Shown here one piece after another: positions 1 through 10,504 of a stretch of 64,000 bases of DNA. Positions within the stretch are counted from its first letter, which is position 1. Every line of letters begins with the position of its first letter. The stretch lies in NCBI GenBank assembly GCA_033063855.1, contig CP093831.1, positions 13,578,001-13,642,000 of the forward strand, read 5' to 3'. A program made the position numbers and the translations under genes. The notes under the pieces are model-generated. The model worked only from the letters and a program-made list of their open reading frames with translations, was not told where the DNA came from and searched no databases. Source of the DNA: Smittia aterrima. Lineage: Eukaryota; Arthropoda; Insecta; Diptera; Chironomidae.

Positions 1-1620
1 TTCAATGAATTCCTCGATCACAATTCGATTCATGGTTTGAGCTTCATCTCAAAAAAGGAAAAAAGTTTAAATGGAAGAGCTTTCTGGTCATTTGTTGTGA
101 TTCTCTCATTGATTGCCAGTTTGGTTCTAATCAAAGACAAAATGAAGAACGCTGAGCTCAATCCTGTTTCCTTCGATGTTGACGTTAAGTTCTGGAATGT
201 CGAAGACGTAAGTAATAAGATTTGTAATTAGAGCTTTTGGGAAGCAGAGAATTTTTAGATTCCATTCCCGGCGATCACTTACTGTCCTGATTTTGACATA
301 GAGAAGCTTTATAAATACGACGATTGCGTCTTTGCTAATCGATGCATCAACGAGGAAGTCAAAAAGTTTGTTGATCGATTGAAAACTGCATTCAAATAAT
401 ATTTTTAAATTGGTTTTTAGTCTGGAAATGATGAAAGCTCCAAGCTTTTACTGTCTTAAAGGACTTCACCAGGATTTGTATAAACTTTCACCGAATTTTA
501 CTTTCCCAAATGATTCATTCGTTAAGCAGTTAGAAATGTTCACTCGATTCGATTGGATGAAGAGTCAAAGCTTTTGCTGGGAAAACCAGCCGGAAGTGAA
601 GTTCTCCAAAATTATAACACGTAATGGATACTGCTTCAGTTTTAATTCTCACGAGGATATTTATCGTTTAGATAAGTTAGTCGATTAACTACTTGAGAAG
701 ACTTTTTATTAATTTCCCTCAAGAGTTTCAGAGAATTATCGTTCGGAAAGATCATTCACAGGAAACTGTCGACACGTTCCTGAAACCGCCCCAAGACGAA
801 GCTTTCACATTGAACTTAGTGACTTCCGAAAGCATAAATGTAAATCCTTTCTTGGAACTCTATTCATTCACCATCCAAACGATGCTCCTGAACAATCTAT
901 TGGTTACCTTTTGAATTCGGAAACTCAGAGATTCATTTTTAAGCCACAAATTGTTACAACCGAAAATACTTTAAGACGATTCGATCCGAAAATGTGAGGG
1001 AGGGAATATTTTCAAATTTAGTTTTGAAACCAAAAATCTTTTGCAGCCGAAACTGTTACTTTGAAGACGAAAGACCTCTCATGTTTTACAAACTCTACAC
1101 GCAACGCAACTGCTTGAGAGAATGTCATTTCAACTTCACAAAATCTCAATGCGGTTGCATCAAACACGACAATATTCGTGAGTAATAATTAAAGATTCTC
1201 AATGTTTGATTCATTAAATATTTCTTAGGCGATAAGGAGACGAGTGTTTGTTCCTACAAAACTTATAAATGTGGATTTTACCTTGAAATCGGTCTCAGAA
1301 TTAAAGAAGACACTGACGAATATAAAACTTGTAACTGCCTTCCAAGCTGCAACTCAATTTCTTACTCGTTCGATAGAGTCACAGAAGCATATGAAGCTGA
1401 AAACACTTCGAGACATTTTCACTCATCATCGGCGTCGTTTTTCTTTAGCGACAACGAATACATCGCTTACAGACGATACGCGAGCTATGGCACTGTCGAT
1501 TTTCTCTCAAACATTGGAGGATTGCTTGGACTGTTTCTTGGAATGTCATTGCTGTCAGTCATTGAATCAATTTACTTCTTCACCGTTCGACTTGTCGTTA
1601 ATATTTGGCTAAAGCGTTAA
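1..1620 (+). CDS. Pickpocket-type DEG/ENaC sodium channel, 5' end outside the window
   Basis: Subunit of an amiloride-sensitive cation channel of the plasma membrane. Reading starts in frame at base 1 with the pre-TM1 signature (N-S-I-H-G-L) and TM1 (WSFVVILSLIASLVLI). My splice model is 1-207, 259-365, 421-675, 724-993, 1047-1177 and 1229-1620; all joins keep frame and use GT-AG introns of 48-55 nt. The extracellular part has the family cysteines (C-H-F-N-F, then C-G-C, then C-N-C-L-P-S-C). The C-terminus has the pre-TM2/pore stretch GGLLGLFLGMSLLSVIES and ends in W-L-K-R. Only the extreme N-terminus is missing. It lies tail to tail with the P450 gene downstream. Family call is firm; which ppk subfamily cannot be told. 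Intron 2 and 3 edges are the least certain. Confidence 0.9.
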
Positions 1621-1687
1621 GCTCTCAAAATTGCAATGATCACTTTGTGAGTACAAAACATAATTTATAACACGCATTTAAAAATAG

Positions 1688-1693
1688 AATAAA
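1688..1693 (+). terminator. AATAAA polyadenylation signal of the pickpocket gene
   Basis: A canonical AATAAA lies 68 bases after the channel stop codon in AT-rich sequence, before the convergent P450 gene begins on the other strand. Confidence 0.5.
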
Positions 1694-1880
1694 TTGAATC
1701 TAATTCAATCAAGTCTCGTTTCTTTTTTGGACTCATATAGAACAAAACGATATTTATAGCGATTTATGGCGTCATTGTCAAGGCTGAATTGATCATGACA
1801 AGCAAGATCACAAAGTCGCTAATAATAATTGAAAGGAACGAGTTGCACGTGTTTTGATGCTCTCGTCAACATTGTTTTAT

Positions 1881-3549
1881 TCACAATTCAAACATTTTTA
1901 CTGGCTTGAAGTCAAGCCAAAGTCCGCCTTTCTTAACGTTCAAGAATTCGGCTGGATCGATTTCCAAAGGTTTCGCAGTTTTGCCATTTACAGAAATCTT
2001 GAAGTTCTTGATGATCTCAACGATCGCTGACTTTGACTGCATTAGAGCGAATTTCATTCCCAAACAAATGCGAGGTCCATCGCCAAAACTCAACAAAACG
2101 CCTTTGTCTTTGAAAGCTTTGACTCCGCCATGTTCTGCGTCGAATCTTTCAGGAATAAACTCAGATGGCCTTGGGAAATATTCTGGATCATGTTGAAATT
2201 GATAAGTCGGAATATCAATGACCATTCCCTTTTCTATCAAAACGGATTTGTTCTTCAAGTATTCAACTTGTGTGTCTTCGTTACACTCTCTAATGAGAGC
2301 GTGGAAAGGTGGATGAAGCCTTAAACCTTCTGCAAGAGACATTGTAATCTAATTGAATTTGAAATATTCTCGAATTCTTACCGTTAAAGACTTGATCGAG
2401 GTAAGGCATCTCATTTAAGGCTTCGAACGTTATTCCTTCACTCTTAGCTGAGAATTCATTGATTTCCTTTCTAAGCTTCTCCTGGGCTTGAGGATTATTT
2501 GCCAACTTTAAAGAAAGATTATTTAGAAATTTATTTCAAATTAATGAGTAAAATTTACTTCGTAAAGAATGTGCGCGATCGCAATGCTCGATGATTCCAA
2601 ACCATCGCTGAAGAACGTCATTGAATGACCGGCCAAGTCTCTGCTAGACAAACCTTTCTTCTTTTGTAGTTCGACCACAAAATCCAAGTAATCTCCACGG
2701 GAGCTTTGACTTTCCATTCGATAGTTTGTGGCTTGATCAATCAAGTCCATGAAATAATCATTCACTTCTTGAGAAATAAATTTAATCTTTAACATTTCTT
2801 TCAGTGATGGAACTGCCTGAGCAATCATTAGTTTTATGAATGCAAAAGTTGAAAACTGAAATAATTTCTTCGACATCTCACAAAGCTTTGAATCCTTCGA
2901 GTTAAAGCTGTTTGCTTCGATACCAAAAACACAATTTGCTACAACTTCACTCGTAAACTTCGTTGCTAAATGTTTTGCTTCAATTGGTTGACTCAAAATT
3001 TCTTTTATGTAAGTCGAAAATCTCTGACAGACACTCTCGATCTGCGGATACATAACTTTCATGCGATTGGAAGTCATCGCTGGGGCAATCTCTGTTCTTC
3101 GTTCCTTCCACATTTCATCTCTTGCGAAGAAAGGATTTCGTGCAAACAACGGATCTTGCTTCTCATCAAAACCATTGCTGAACTCGTTGTTCTTGAAGTT
3201 TTTAAAGTTCTTGATGAGAATTTCTTTTCCTAACTCCGGTTCGAGTACGAGAACACGAGGAGAACGAAATTGATAAATTCCTATGAAGTTAGCTCGATGT
3301 TTGTAATCGCTGAATTACCAAAACGTGAGAAACGAATAAATAAATTTAAATAAACTTTTCTCACTTGTAAATTTTAGTCAGATCGTCGATGACATGACAT
3401 TTTCTTTTTGAAGAATCAGAAAAGTTTCCAAACAAAAGTTTTGGCTCAGGAGACAACACACTTCGCGTTTTCCAATACTCAAAGTTCCATGTGAGATAAA
3501 AGTAAAGCACGAGAACTAATCCAACGACTAACGATAACGTGAGAAACAT
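1881..3549 (-). CDS. Cytochrome P450, CYP3 clan (CYP28/CYP9-like), copy A
   Basis: Membrane-anchored heme monooxygenase of the endoplasmic reticulum, probably for xenobiotic or endogenous lipophilic substrates. Exons on the minus strand: 3549-3365, 3309-2559, 2505-2382 and 2329-1881, giving 502 aa. Visible are the N-terminal anchor (MFLTLSLVVGLVLVL), the I-helix (F-F-S-D-G-L-E-S-S-S), the ExxR motif (E-G-L-R-L-H-P-P), the PERF region and the heme loop FGDGPRICLGMKFA. An in-frame ATG 33 bases upstream would add 11 residues; I chose the start directly before the hydrophobic anchor. It has an intron exactly at the ExxR motif that the four sister genes lack. The FxDGxET and FGDGPR forms resemble dipteran CYP28, as I remember that family; exact family naming needs alignment. 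Confidence 0.9.
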
Positions 3550-3843
3550 TTCGATAATGATCAAGTCTGTTTCACTTCTCAAAAGAAACTGAATTCTCTC
3601 AAAGACTCGTTTATTTGATAACTGAAAAATAAACTTTGACGAAGCGATATGGGAATATCAGTGAAATGATTTTAAGGCTTTTTTCGCCGGGCAAAAAGCT
3701 AAAATACCAAATAAGTAGGAAATAAAGAAACGAACAGCTAAAAAAACCTTTTTCAAGGTCGATTGATTGACTGACTTCTCATTTATTCTTATCAGTTCAA
3801 GATAAGGAACATCAAATATAAAATTTTTGCTTCGAAAAAGTTT

Positions 3844-5459
3844 TTATGCAGAAATTGGTTTGAAGTCCAACCACAAACCTCCTTTCTTAACATTTAAAAA
3901 CTCTTTAGGGTCAAATTCAAGTTTCTTTGCAGTTTTGCTGTTGACGGAAATCTCGAAGTTCATGATAATTGATGCGATGCCTGCCATGCTCTGAAGCTGA
4001 GCGAATCTCATTCCCAAACACATTCGAGGTCCATCACCGAATGTGAGGAAGACTCCTTTGTCTTTGAAAGCTTTGACTCCGCCATTGTCTGGATCAAATC
4101 GTTCGGGAATAAACTTTTCTGGTTCAAAGTAATGTTCAGGGTCGTAATGAATTTGATGGAGCGGAATATAAATGTTCACATCTTTCTCTACTTGAACCGT
4201 TTGTCCATTAAAACTCAACTCTATTGGCTCATTACACCGACGAGATGTGAAACTAGCTGGCGCGTGCATTCTGAGTCCTTCATGAAACACTTGATCGAGA
4301 TAAGCGATATCGTTCAACGAATCGAAACTAAATTTTCCTTCCGCGTCACAATGTTTTCTGAGCTCACTGCGCAACTTGTCTTGAACGTTTTTGTTTCTTG
4401 CCAACTGTGAAAATCAAGAAAACAATTAAATGATAAATTGAAGTTCACAGAATCAATTGATCTAACCTCGTAAAGTGTAAGAGCGATTCCGATAGAAGAA
4501 GTCTCGAATCCGTCGGTGAAAAACGAAATCGTATGAGCAGCCATTTCGATGTTTTGAATTCCCTTTTTCTCTCTCAATTGAATGAGGTAATCCAAGAAAT
4601 CTTCACGTTGCACTTTATTTTCTTTGCGATATTTCAAAGCTTGATCCATTAAGTCGATGAAGAAATTTTCGATGTCGTCTTCGATGAAGCGCATACTCAC
4701 AAACTTCTTGAGGAAAGGAAGTGCACCAACAATAAACATTTTCAAGATGAAAATAGGTCCCAAGGAGAGCAATCGTCTTCCCATTTCACGAATCTCTGGT
4801 TTATCTTTTGTGAAAGATTGAGCGTCTATTCCGAAAATTGAATTTGAAACGACGTCGGTTGTGAATTTCGCGCTTAGCTCACGAGCCTCCAAAGGTTCCT
4901 TCAACTGTTTCTTTACATATTCCACCATTCTCTGCTGGACATCAACAATCAGCGGATACAACGCTTTCAATCGATTTGGAGTGAACGCAGGAGTTATCTC
5001 AGCTCTCTTCTCTTTCCATTCTTCACCAGCAAGGAAAAATGGATTTCTTGCAAATAGTGGGTCTTGTTTTTTATCCATCATATCGCTGAATTCATTGTCG
5101 TGGAAATTTCTGAAATTTTTCACCAGCACATCTTTTATAATTTCGGGTGCAAGCAGAAGAAGTCGTGGTTCTCTTATTTGGATTAACCCCACAAACGGAG
5201 TTTTGCCTTTGAATTCACTATTTAATGAAAATATTTTGTCAGAAAACAAAATTCCACTCTCACTTTAAAGTTCTTACTCGTAAATTTTTCCAAGGTCAAC
5301 TACGAGTTGCTCCTTTCTTAGAATCAAGCTTGGCAGACTTCCGAATAAGATTCTTGCTTTAGCTGAAGGAACTCCACGCTTCGACCAGTAATCGAAGTTC
5401 CAGGTTAAATAAACGTAGACCAGAAGCAATAAAGCAAGAATCAAGTAAATGAAAATCAT
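3844..5459 (-). CDS. Cytochrome P450, CYP3 clan (CYP28/CYP9-like), copy B
   Basis: Heme monooxygenase, closest in this window to copy A. Exons: 5459-5278, 5217-4467 and 4404-3844, giving 497 aa. It has the anchor MIFIYLILALLLLVYVYL, the motif N-F-D-Y-W-S-K-R-G-V typical of this clan, I-helix F-F-T-D-G-F-E-T-S-S, ExxR in E-G-L-R-M-H-A-P and heme loop FGDGPRMCLGMRFA. The first two intron positions match copy A, but there is no intron at ExxR. An in-frame ATG 18 bases upstream of the chosen start exists. All catalytic motifs are intact, so it should be active. It sits head to tail with copy A with about 295 bp between, consistent with tandem duplication. Confidence 0.9.
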
Positions 5460-5835
5460 TTTATTCGACCGTTTCACTCGACAGTTTAAGAATGACTGAA
5501 CACAAAATAAATTTATTTTTCAATTGCTAATGTGAACATTTTATCAATTGGAAGTGCTATCATCTGTTTTGAGTCGCTAACGAAAACATTGAGGAGCATG
5601 CTCAATCAAAAAGTGTCTTCTCGCGACATTGAACTTTCCAATTTAGGAAATATTTACGTTCTTATCTTAGCAAGATTAAAAATATTTGAGTAGTGAAAAG
5701 TTGATTTTATTTGTACAAAAGTTTCCACAAAACATTTTTCTTCAGTTGCAAAAGTTAAATTACTAATCGTAAAGAATTTTTTTAAATATTTTTTAGAGAA
5801 GTGCACAAAAAAAAAGGAAAATAAAAATTGTTTCC

Positions 5836-7095
5836 TCAAAAGGTCATCGGACAAATCGATGATGAAGACGATCCTGATGAAGAAGACGATGAATCTAATG
5901 ACTCGGTTGATCTTGATCTTTTTATTCCTGGTTCCTTCGGTTGCTCTTGTTCACGCTGCAATGATGAATCTAATGACTCGGTTGATCTTGATCTTTTTAT
6001 TCCTGGTTCCTTTGGTTGCTCTTGTTCACGCTGCAATGATGAATCTAATGACTCGGTTGATCTTGATCTTTTTATTCCTGGTTCCTTCGGTTGCTCTTGT
6101 TCACGCTGCAATGATGAATCTAATGACTCGGTTGATCTTGATCTTTTTATTCCTGGTTCCTTCGGTTGCTCTTGTTCAGCTGGGGCTTTTTTTTCACCCA
6201 TTGTCACATCGCAAAGCTTTTTTTCCCACATTTCGTTTAAGTCGACTTTGGGATATCCAAGTTGTGTCATCAGTAGAGTACAGTAATCTTTTGCGCAAGC
6301 AATTTTTCGCTTCAAGTCTAAGTTGGCAATGACGGCTTGCATAGATTGCTCATGCAGAATCTTTTCGTAAGCTTGATTCTTGCAGCGTGAGACACGAGCA
6401 GCCAAAGTATTTTTCGCGCGACGAAGCTTTTGTTCTTCTGTGCGTAGTTCAGCTCCTGGAAAATGACGTTTCATATTATCATGATAAACAAGTTGAATGG
6501 AATCAATATTAGGCTTTGGCCTATTCAGATGAATTAAGCGCAATCGATCGAGGCGAATTTGAACCATTCGGTCTTCCAATGAATCAATTTCCATTTTCTT
6601 GAGTGGAACAGAAACGTCTTGAGCTGAATCTTTTGTTGTTGTGGCGTCATCAGCGTGACATTTCTCATTCAATTGTGTTGACAAAGAAGATTCCATTGAC
6701 CTTCGATTTCTTCGAGGTAATTTCAAGTTTTGTGATATAGGTAGATGCATCGGGCGAGCAGATACTTTGGTAACAACTCCAGCATATCCTTTTACGACGT
6801 CATATCCATCCAAGTTAGTCGCGAACTTTTGCAAAGTGTCAATGACGTTTTTCACAATAATATTTTCGGGATCACATTCGATTTCTTCACGGGGGATTTC
6901 CATGCCTAAATCTAACGCTGTTGCTGTCGATGAGTTATCAAGAGATGCGTTTGGGTCTGAGCTAGTTTGTTCCTTTATTCTTTCCATCATTGCAGCGTCT
7001 GATAAGAACCTTTGATACATCGCAAGCAACTCTGGAGTGTAAACAATATCAGGCATTGACTGTTTAATCATTTTTGCACTTTCTTGGTCGTCCAT
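5836..7095 (-). CDS. Single-exon bZIP transcription factor with C-terminal tandem repeats
   Basis: 419 aa, no intron. Residues about 230-290 form a bZIP: a basic region with N-T-L-A-A-R-V-S-R-C-K (the N-x2-A-A-R-x-S-R core) followed by a short helix and the segment MTQLGYPKVDLNEMW. From memory, that GYP-x3-L-x2-M tail resembles Drosophila sisterless-A-type bZIPs, which are also intronless; this is tentative. The last ~115 residues contain four 25-aa repeats (E-Q-E-Q-P-K-E-P-G-I-K-R-S-R-S-T-E-S-L-D), then a serine run. It should act in the nucleus as a DNA-binding dimer. The RSRSTES core of each repeat is a good basophilic-kinase or 14-3-3 target by sequence (inference). It lies between P450 copies B and C on the same strand and is unrelated to them. 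Confidence 0.8.
   Translation of the reverse strand: MDDQESAKMIKQSMPDIVYTPELLAMYQRFLSDAAMMERIKEQTSSDPNASLDNSSTATALDLGMEIPREEIECDPENIIVKNVIDTLQKFATNLDGYDVVKGYAGVVTKVSARPMHLPISQNLKLPRRNRRSMESSLSTQLNEKCHADDATTTKDSAQDVSVPLKKMEIDSLEDRMVQIRLDRLRLIHLNRPKPNIDSIQLVYHDNMKRHFPGAELRTEEQKLRRAKNTLAARVSRCKNQAYEKILHEQSMQAVIANLDLKRKIACAKDYCTLLMTQLGYPKVDLNEMWEKKLCDVTMGEKKAPAEQEQPKEPGIKRSRSTESLDSSLQREQEQPKEPGIKRSRSTESLDSSLQREQEQPKEPGIKRSRSTESLDSSLQREQEQPKEPGIKRSRSTESLDSSSSSSGSSSSSICPMTF
5888..6182. repeat. 75-nt tandem repeat, about 4 copies, inside the bZIP gene
   Basis: Units start at 5888, 5963, 6038 and 6113. They are almost identical at nucleotide level; copy 2 differs by one C/T in a synonymous position. 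Period 75 keeps all frames open, which creates long but meaningless ORFs on the opposite strand. Confidence 0.95.
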
Positions 7096-7930
7096 TTTAT
7101 TTGATTATCACTCAGAATTTAACTTTCAACTTTCAATTTGTAGAACTTTTCAAACTGAAGACTCGAAACTGAATGGACAAATTTTAGGAAACTGGCGTTT
7201 TTGTAGACCGTTCTGCGTAAATTCTCTCACAATTTGGGAGTTACGAAACTTGTTGTCTCTCTCGCTTGACCAATCACGGAAAGGATTAACTCAGGTCATT
7301 AAAATAAATGGTCGAGGATTGACTGTTTTTCGCTGTTCTTTTGAGAGCAAACTCTCTCTTTCTCTTCAAGTAACTTTTCACACAAATCGAATCACTTTTC
7401 CTGTCGAAACGCGCAATTTATTTAAAAGAAAAATCAATTTTTGAGAATAAATTTTGACTTAACTGAAACTTTATGGAGATCATAAAATTGTTTTTGTCTT
7501 TACATTTATGACTCATCTCACTTTCAACAATAATTTTTGGACGTTACATAATCACGAAAAGAAGAAAAGTCCGTTAAGTCAGGTAGAAATGCAGGGAAAG
7601 GTCTTCGCTACGAAGAAACGACAAAATTCTCTCTGCTTTCAAAGGAAATTCCACTCGAAAAGTGAGGCGGATACCGACCTTTATTAATTATCAATTCTAC
7701 AGCAGAAATATTTAGTGCAGAAACGAAGGGGTTCATTTTTTCTGCAAATTTAAATTGAAACGATCCTTCGGTCAGCTTTTATTTTTGTGGGACGAGAAAA
7801 CCGTTGCCGCGCAACTTTATTGCATAGGATTTCGAAAATGAAAGAAAATAAACTTTGTCGTCGTGAATATTGGGAAAATACAGATTGCTGTCTGCTTCAT
7901 GTTCATTGAAAATTCCTAATTAATTTTATT
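7096..7930. other. Gene-free stretch upstream of the bZIP gene
   Basis: About 830 bases of AT-rich sequence with no credible ORF, RNA gene or repeat. It should contain the bZIP promoter; no confident TATA or initiator pairing was identified. Confidence 0.4.
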
Positions 7931-8020
7931 TTAAGCAATTGGTTTGAAGTCCAACCACAAACCGCCAATCTTAACATTAATTAATTCTTTAGGATCCATT
8001 TCGAGTTTCTTTGAAATGAC
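7931..8020 (-). pseudogene. P450 relic: last ~25 codons only
   Basis: The minus strand reads the tail K-E-L-I-N-V-K-I-G-G-L-W-L-D-F-K-P-I-A then stop, nearly identical to the C-terminus of P450 copy B (K-E-F-L-N-V-K-K-G-G-L-W-L-D-F-K-P-I-S-A). Upstream on that strand the similarity stops abruptly with no heme loop. It is the remnant of a former copy-A/B-type gene, lying at the edge of the duplicated block that holds copies C and D. Confidence 0.75.
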
Positions 8021-8297
8021 TGAGAGCGAATAAAATTTCGTGGTTTCTCATTTTAATCGCGAGAGAGTTTCATAAAAGTTATCTTTGTTTTGACTCTAGA
8101 TGTGATTTTGTTGTAGCTCTGGAAGAAAATGGAAATTACGCAGCAAATTTCTATTTAGAATAAGTCTTAGATCATTCAAGAAATTTTAATTTTGTTGTCT
8201 TCATCTTCAATTTCATATTTGGGACTGAGTCCTAACTACCTGCAGCAGCAGCCGCTACCTTTGTCTTACGCCCTTTCCACTAATAATTAGTGACTAA

Positions 8298-9874
8298 TTA
8301 GATTAATTTGAAGTTTAACATTAGTTTGCTGTCAGTCACGTTCATAAACTCTTTTGCACCAATTTTCATTTTCCTCGGTGTTTGTGGGTCGACAGATATT
8401 TCAAAATGTTTGACAACTTCTGCGATCGCTGCTTTAACTTGAACGTATGCGAATCTCATGCCCGAGCAAATCCGAGGCCCGTCTCCAAATGGAATTAGAA
8501 CGCATCGATCTCTAAATGCTTTGACGCCTCCAAACTCGGAATCGAATCTTTCAGGATTGAAAGTCTCAGGATTTGGGAAATATTCTGGGAATATTTAAAG
8601 CAAACATTAGAAAAGATTTTCTCTAAATTGAATAAATTTTCACCTGGATCTCGTTGTATTGATCGAATCGGAATCCAGATCGAAGAGTTTTTCTTCATGA
8701 CAAGAATTTCATTATTGAAACCTTTGACCTTTACATCTTCCGAGCAAACTCTTGTTGTCAACATTACCGGCGGATGGAGTCTCATCGTTTCATAGAAAAC
8801 TTGATTGAGATATGGAAGTTCCAAGAGTTTATCATAAGACAAAACTCCTTTTCCGTCAATGTTATCGTTGATTTCTTTTCTAAGCTTCAACTGAATCATT
8901 TTATTCAAACCAAGTTCATGAAGAGCGTGATGCAGTGTGACGCTCGTTATTTCAAATCCATCGAGAAAAAGTGTCACGCAATGAGCCGCAGCATCGAGAT
9001 CGCTTATTCCTTTCTTCTCTTTGATTGAAATTGTGTGGGTAAGAAAATCTTCTTGACGAACTTTGCTTTCTGTTCGACATCTGATCGCTTCCTTAGCGAT
9101 GTCAATGAAAAATCTTTCAACTTCGCCAGGCAACATTTTGATCGGAATGTTACTCTGAAGCGAGTTTGCCATTCCGCGAAGCATTTCGCGGCCTTTTTGA
9201 TAGAAGAATGGATTGTCAGATGTAAATGATTGGGCATCTGCTCCGAAAGTGCAGCTCGTGATGGTGTCGCAAGTATACTTTGCACAAATTTCACGAGAAT
9301 CGAAAGCTCTCGACTCGTTAAGTTTAATTTCTTTTTGAATAAATTCAACGAGGTTTCTCGTCCCGTCAATTATCAACGGAAACATTGCTTTCATCTTAAT
9401 TGTTGTCATTGCTGGAATCACTTCACTCCTCTTTTCCTTCCACGCTTCGTCCTTCATCCAAAATGGATGTCGAGCAATTATTGGATCTTTCGAGTGATTG
9501 ACCTTTTAAAAATAATTTCTTATCAAACTTATCAAATGCTTGATCGTACTCACTGTAAAATCGTTGTTTCGAAACTTTCTAAAGTCTGTAATAAACATTT
9601 GTTTGATGAGATCAGGATCAGTCGCGAGTAGATAAGGCGTGAACATGGCGAAGAATCCAGAGAACGGAGCTTTGTCCTTGAAACCACGATAAACATCGTC
9701 AACGTCGTAGATAACGTTTCTCTTCTTCAATATTGAACTTTTAGTATTCCCAAAAGGAAAACTAGCTCTCGGTCCGAAAATTCCTTGTCGCGAAAATGTC
9801 TGATATCGCAAGTGAATGTTCACGAAGAATGCTAAGCAAGCGAGACCGGCAAGCGATAACAAAATCAGAAACAT
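8298..9874 (-). CDS. Cytochrome P450, CYP3 clan, copy C
   Basis: 488 aa from exons 9874-9554, 9502-8644 and 8584-8298. Motifs: anchor MFLILLSLAGLACLAFFV, I-helix F-L-D-G-F-E-I-T-S, ExxR in E-T-M-R-L-H-P-P, heme loop FGDGPRICSGMRFA. It is a near-identical paralogue of copy D; differences include A-R-H-P-F-W versus A-R-N-P-F-W and Q-L-K-L-R versus Q-E-K-L-R. All catalytic motifs are intact, so it is probably functional. It differs from copies A and B in intron positions (an intron after R-D-P-G before the PERF region, none inside the N-terminal fifth), so C, D and E form a separate subfamily. Product of a recent local duplication. Confidence 0.9.
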
Positions 9875-10079
9875 TTCAAAAACGCAGCTGATTCGACTGT
9901 GATCAATTAAGTACTGACACAGTTGTCCGAAAAGTGAAACCGGCTGATAATCTGGGATTTATCCATCAGTTTATATGATTTTTTGAAGCAATCTTCGGGT
10001 TTGATAAACGTGATAAGATAATTGTTTTGCAATTGAACCTTTTGATGACAAATGAAAGCTTTTTCTCTCTGTATTTTAG

Positions 10080-10335
10080 ATCAATGAATCAATTTAATGT
10101 TGAGTGTAAGTGGACAATCAGGAGTACTTAGAAACTTATCAGCACCGATAATTAGACGTTGAGACGTTTGTATACAAACAGAAACAGTGAACTTGGCGAT
10201 GAGTTAAGCGATTGCAGCCTTTACTTCACGTTAGCAAACTTGGTTACCACGCAAATGCGAGGGCCATGACCAAAAGAAAGTAAAACGCATCGATTTTGTA
10301 ATGCTTGGACTTCTCCGTTCTCAGAATCGAAGGGG
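10080..10335 (-). pseudogene. Relic of the last exon of P450 copy E
   Basis: Aligns base by base with 12576-12830 (last exon of copy E) but is broken. The codon matching GAA in A-I-A-E-V-I-A is TAA, and the heme loop reads F-G-H-G-P-R. Similarity stops near 10333, upstream of the PERF region. It was carried along when the C/D block duplicated and has decayed since. Confidence 0.85.
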
Positions 10336-10339
10336 ATTA

Positions 10340-10504
10340 ACGTTTACGATGGATTTTATATAAAAATATTTTGAATTATAAATAATAATATATGTTTTAT
10401 GAAAATATATAATATATATATAATTTTGTATTAATATTGATATATATAATATAAATAATAGATTGAAAATGCTAAATGTAGAAAACTTCTTTAACATTAA
10501 GTAA
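10340..10504. repeat. AT-only low-complexity stretch at the duplication junction
   Basis: About 165 bases dominated by TATATAAT-type sequence lie between the two duplication units and match neither. This may be the breakpoint filler or a simple-sequence expansion. Confidence 0.6.

Larger units (their letters stand above)
8066..10335. repeat. Tandem duplication unit, copy 1 (contains P450 C and a relic of P450 E)
   Basis: This block matches 10505-12850 in the same orientation with an offset of about 2.45 kb. It covers the 3' flank, the whole P450, the intergenic spacer and part of the last exon of the next P450. Similarity ends near 8066 and near 10333. Confidence 0.85.

Noticed and set aside
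5828..6332. Long plus-strand ORFs with repeated hydrophobic units opposite the bZIP gene
   Set aside because: They are the antisense of the 75-nt coding repeat. A period divisible by three keeps every frame open, so length alone is not evidence; the minus strand carries the bZIP domain.
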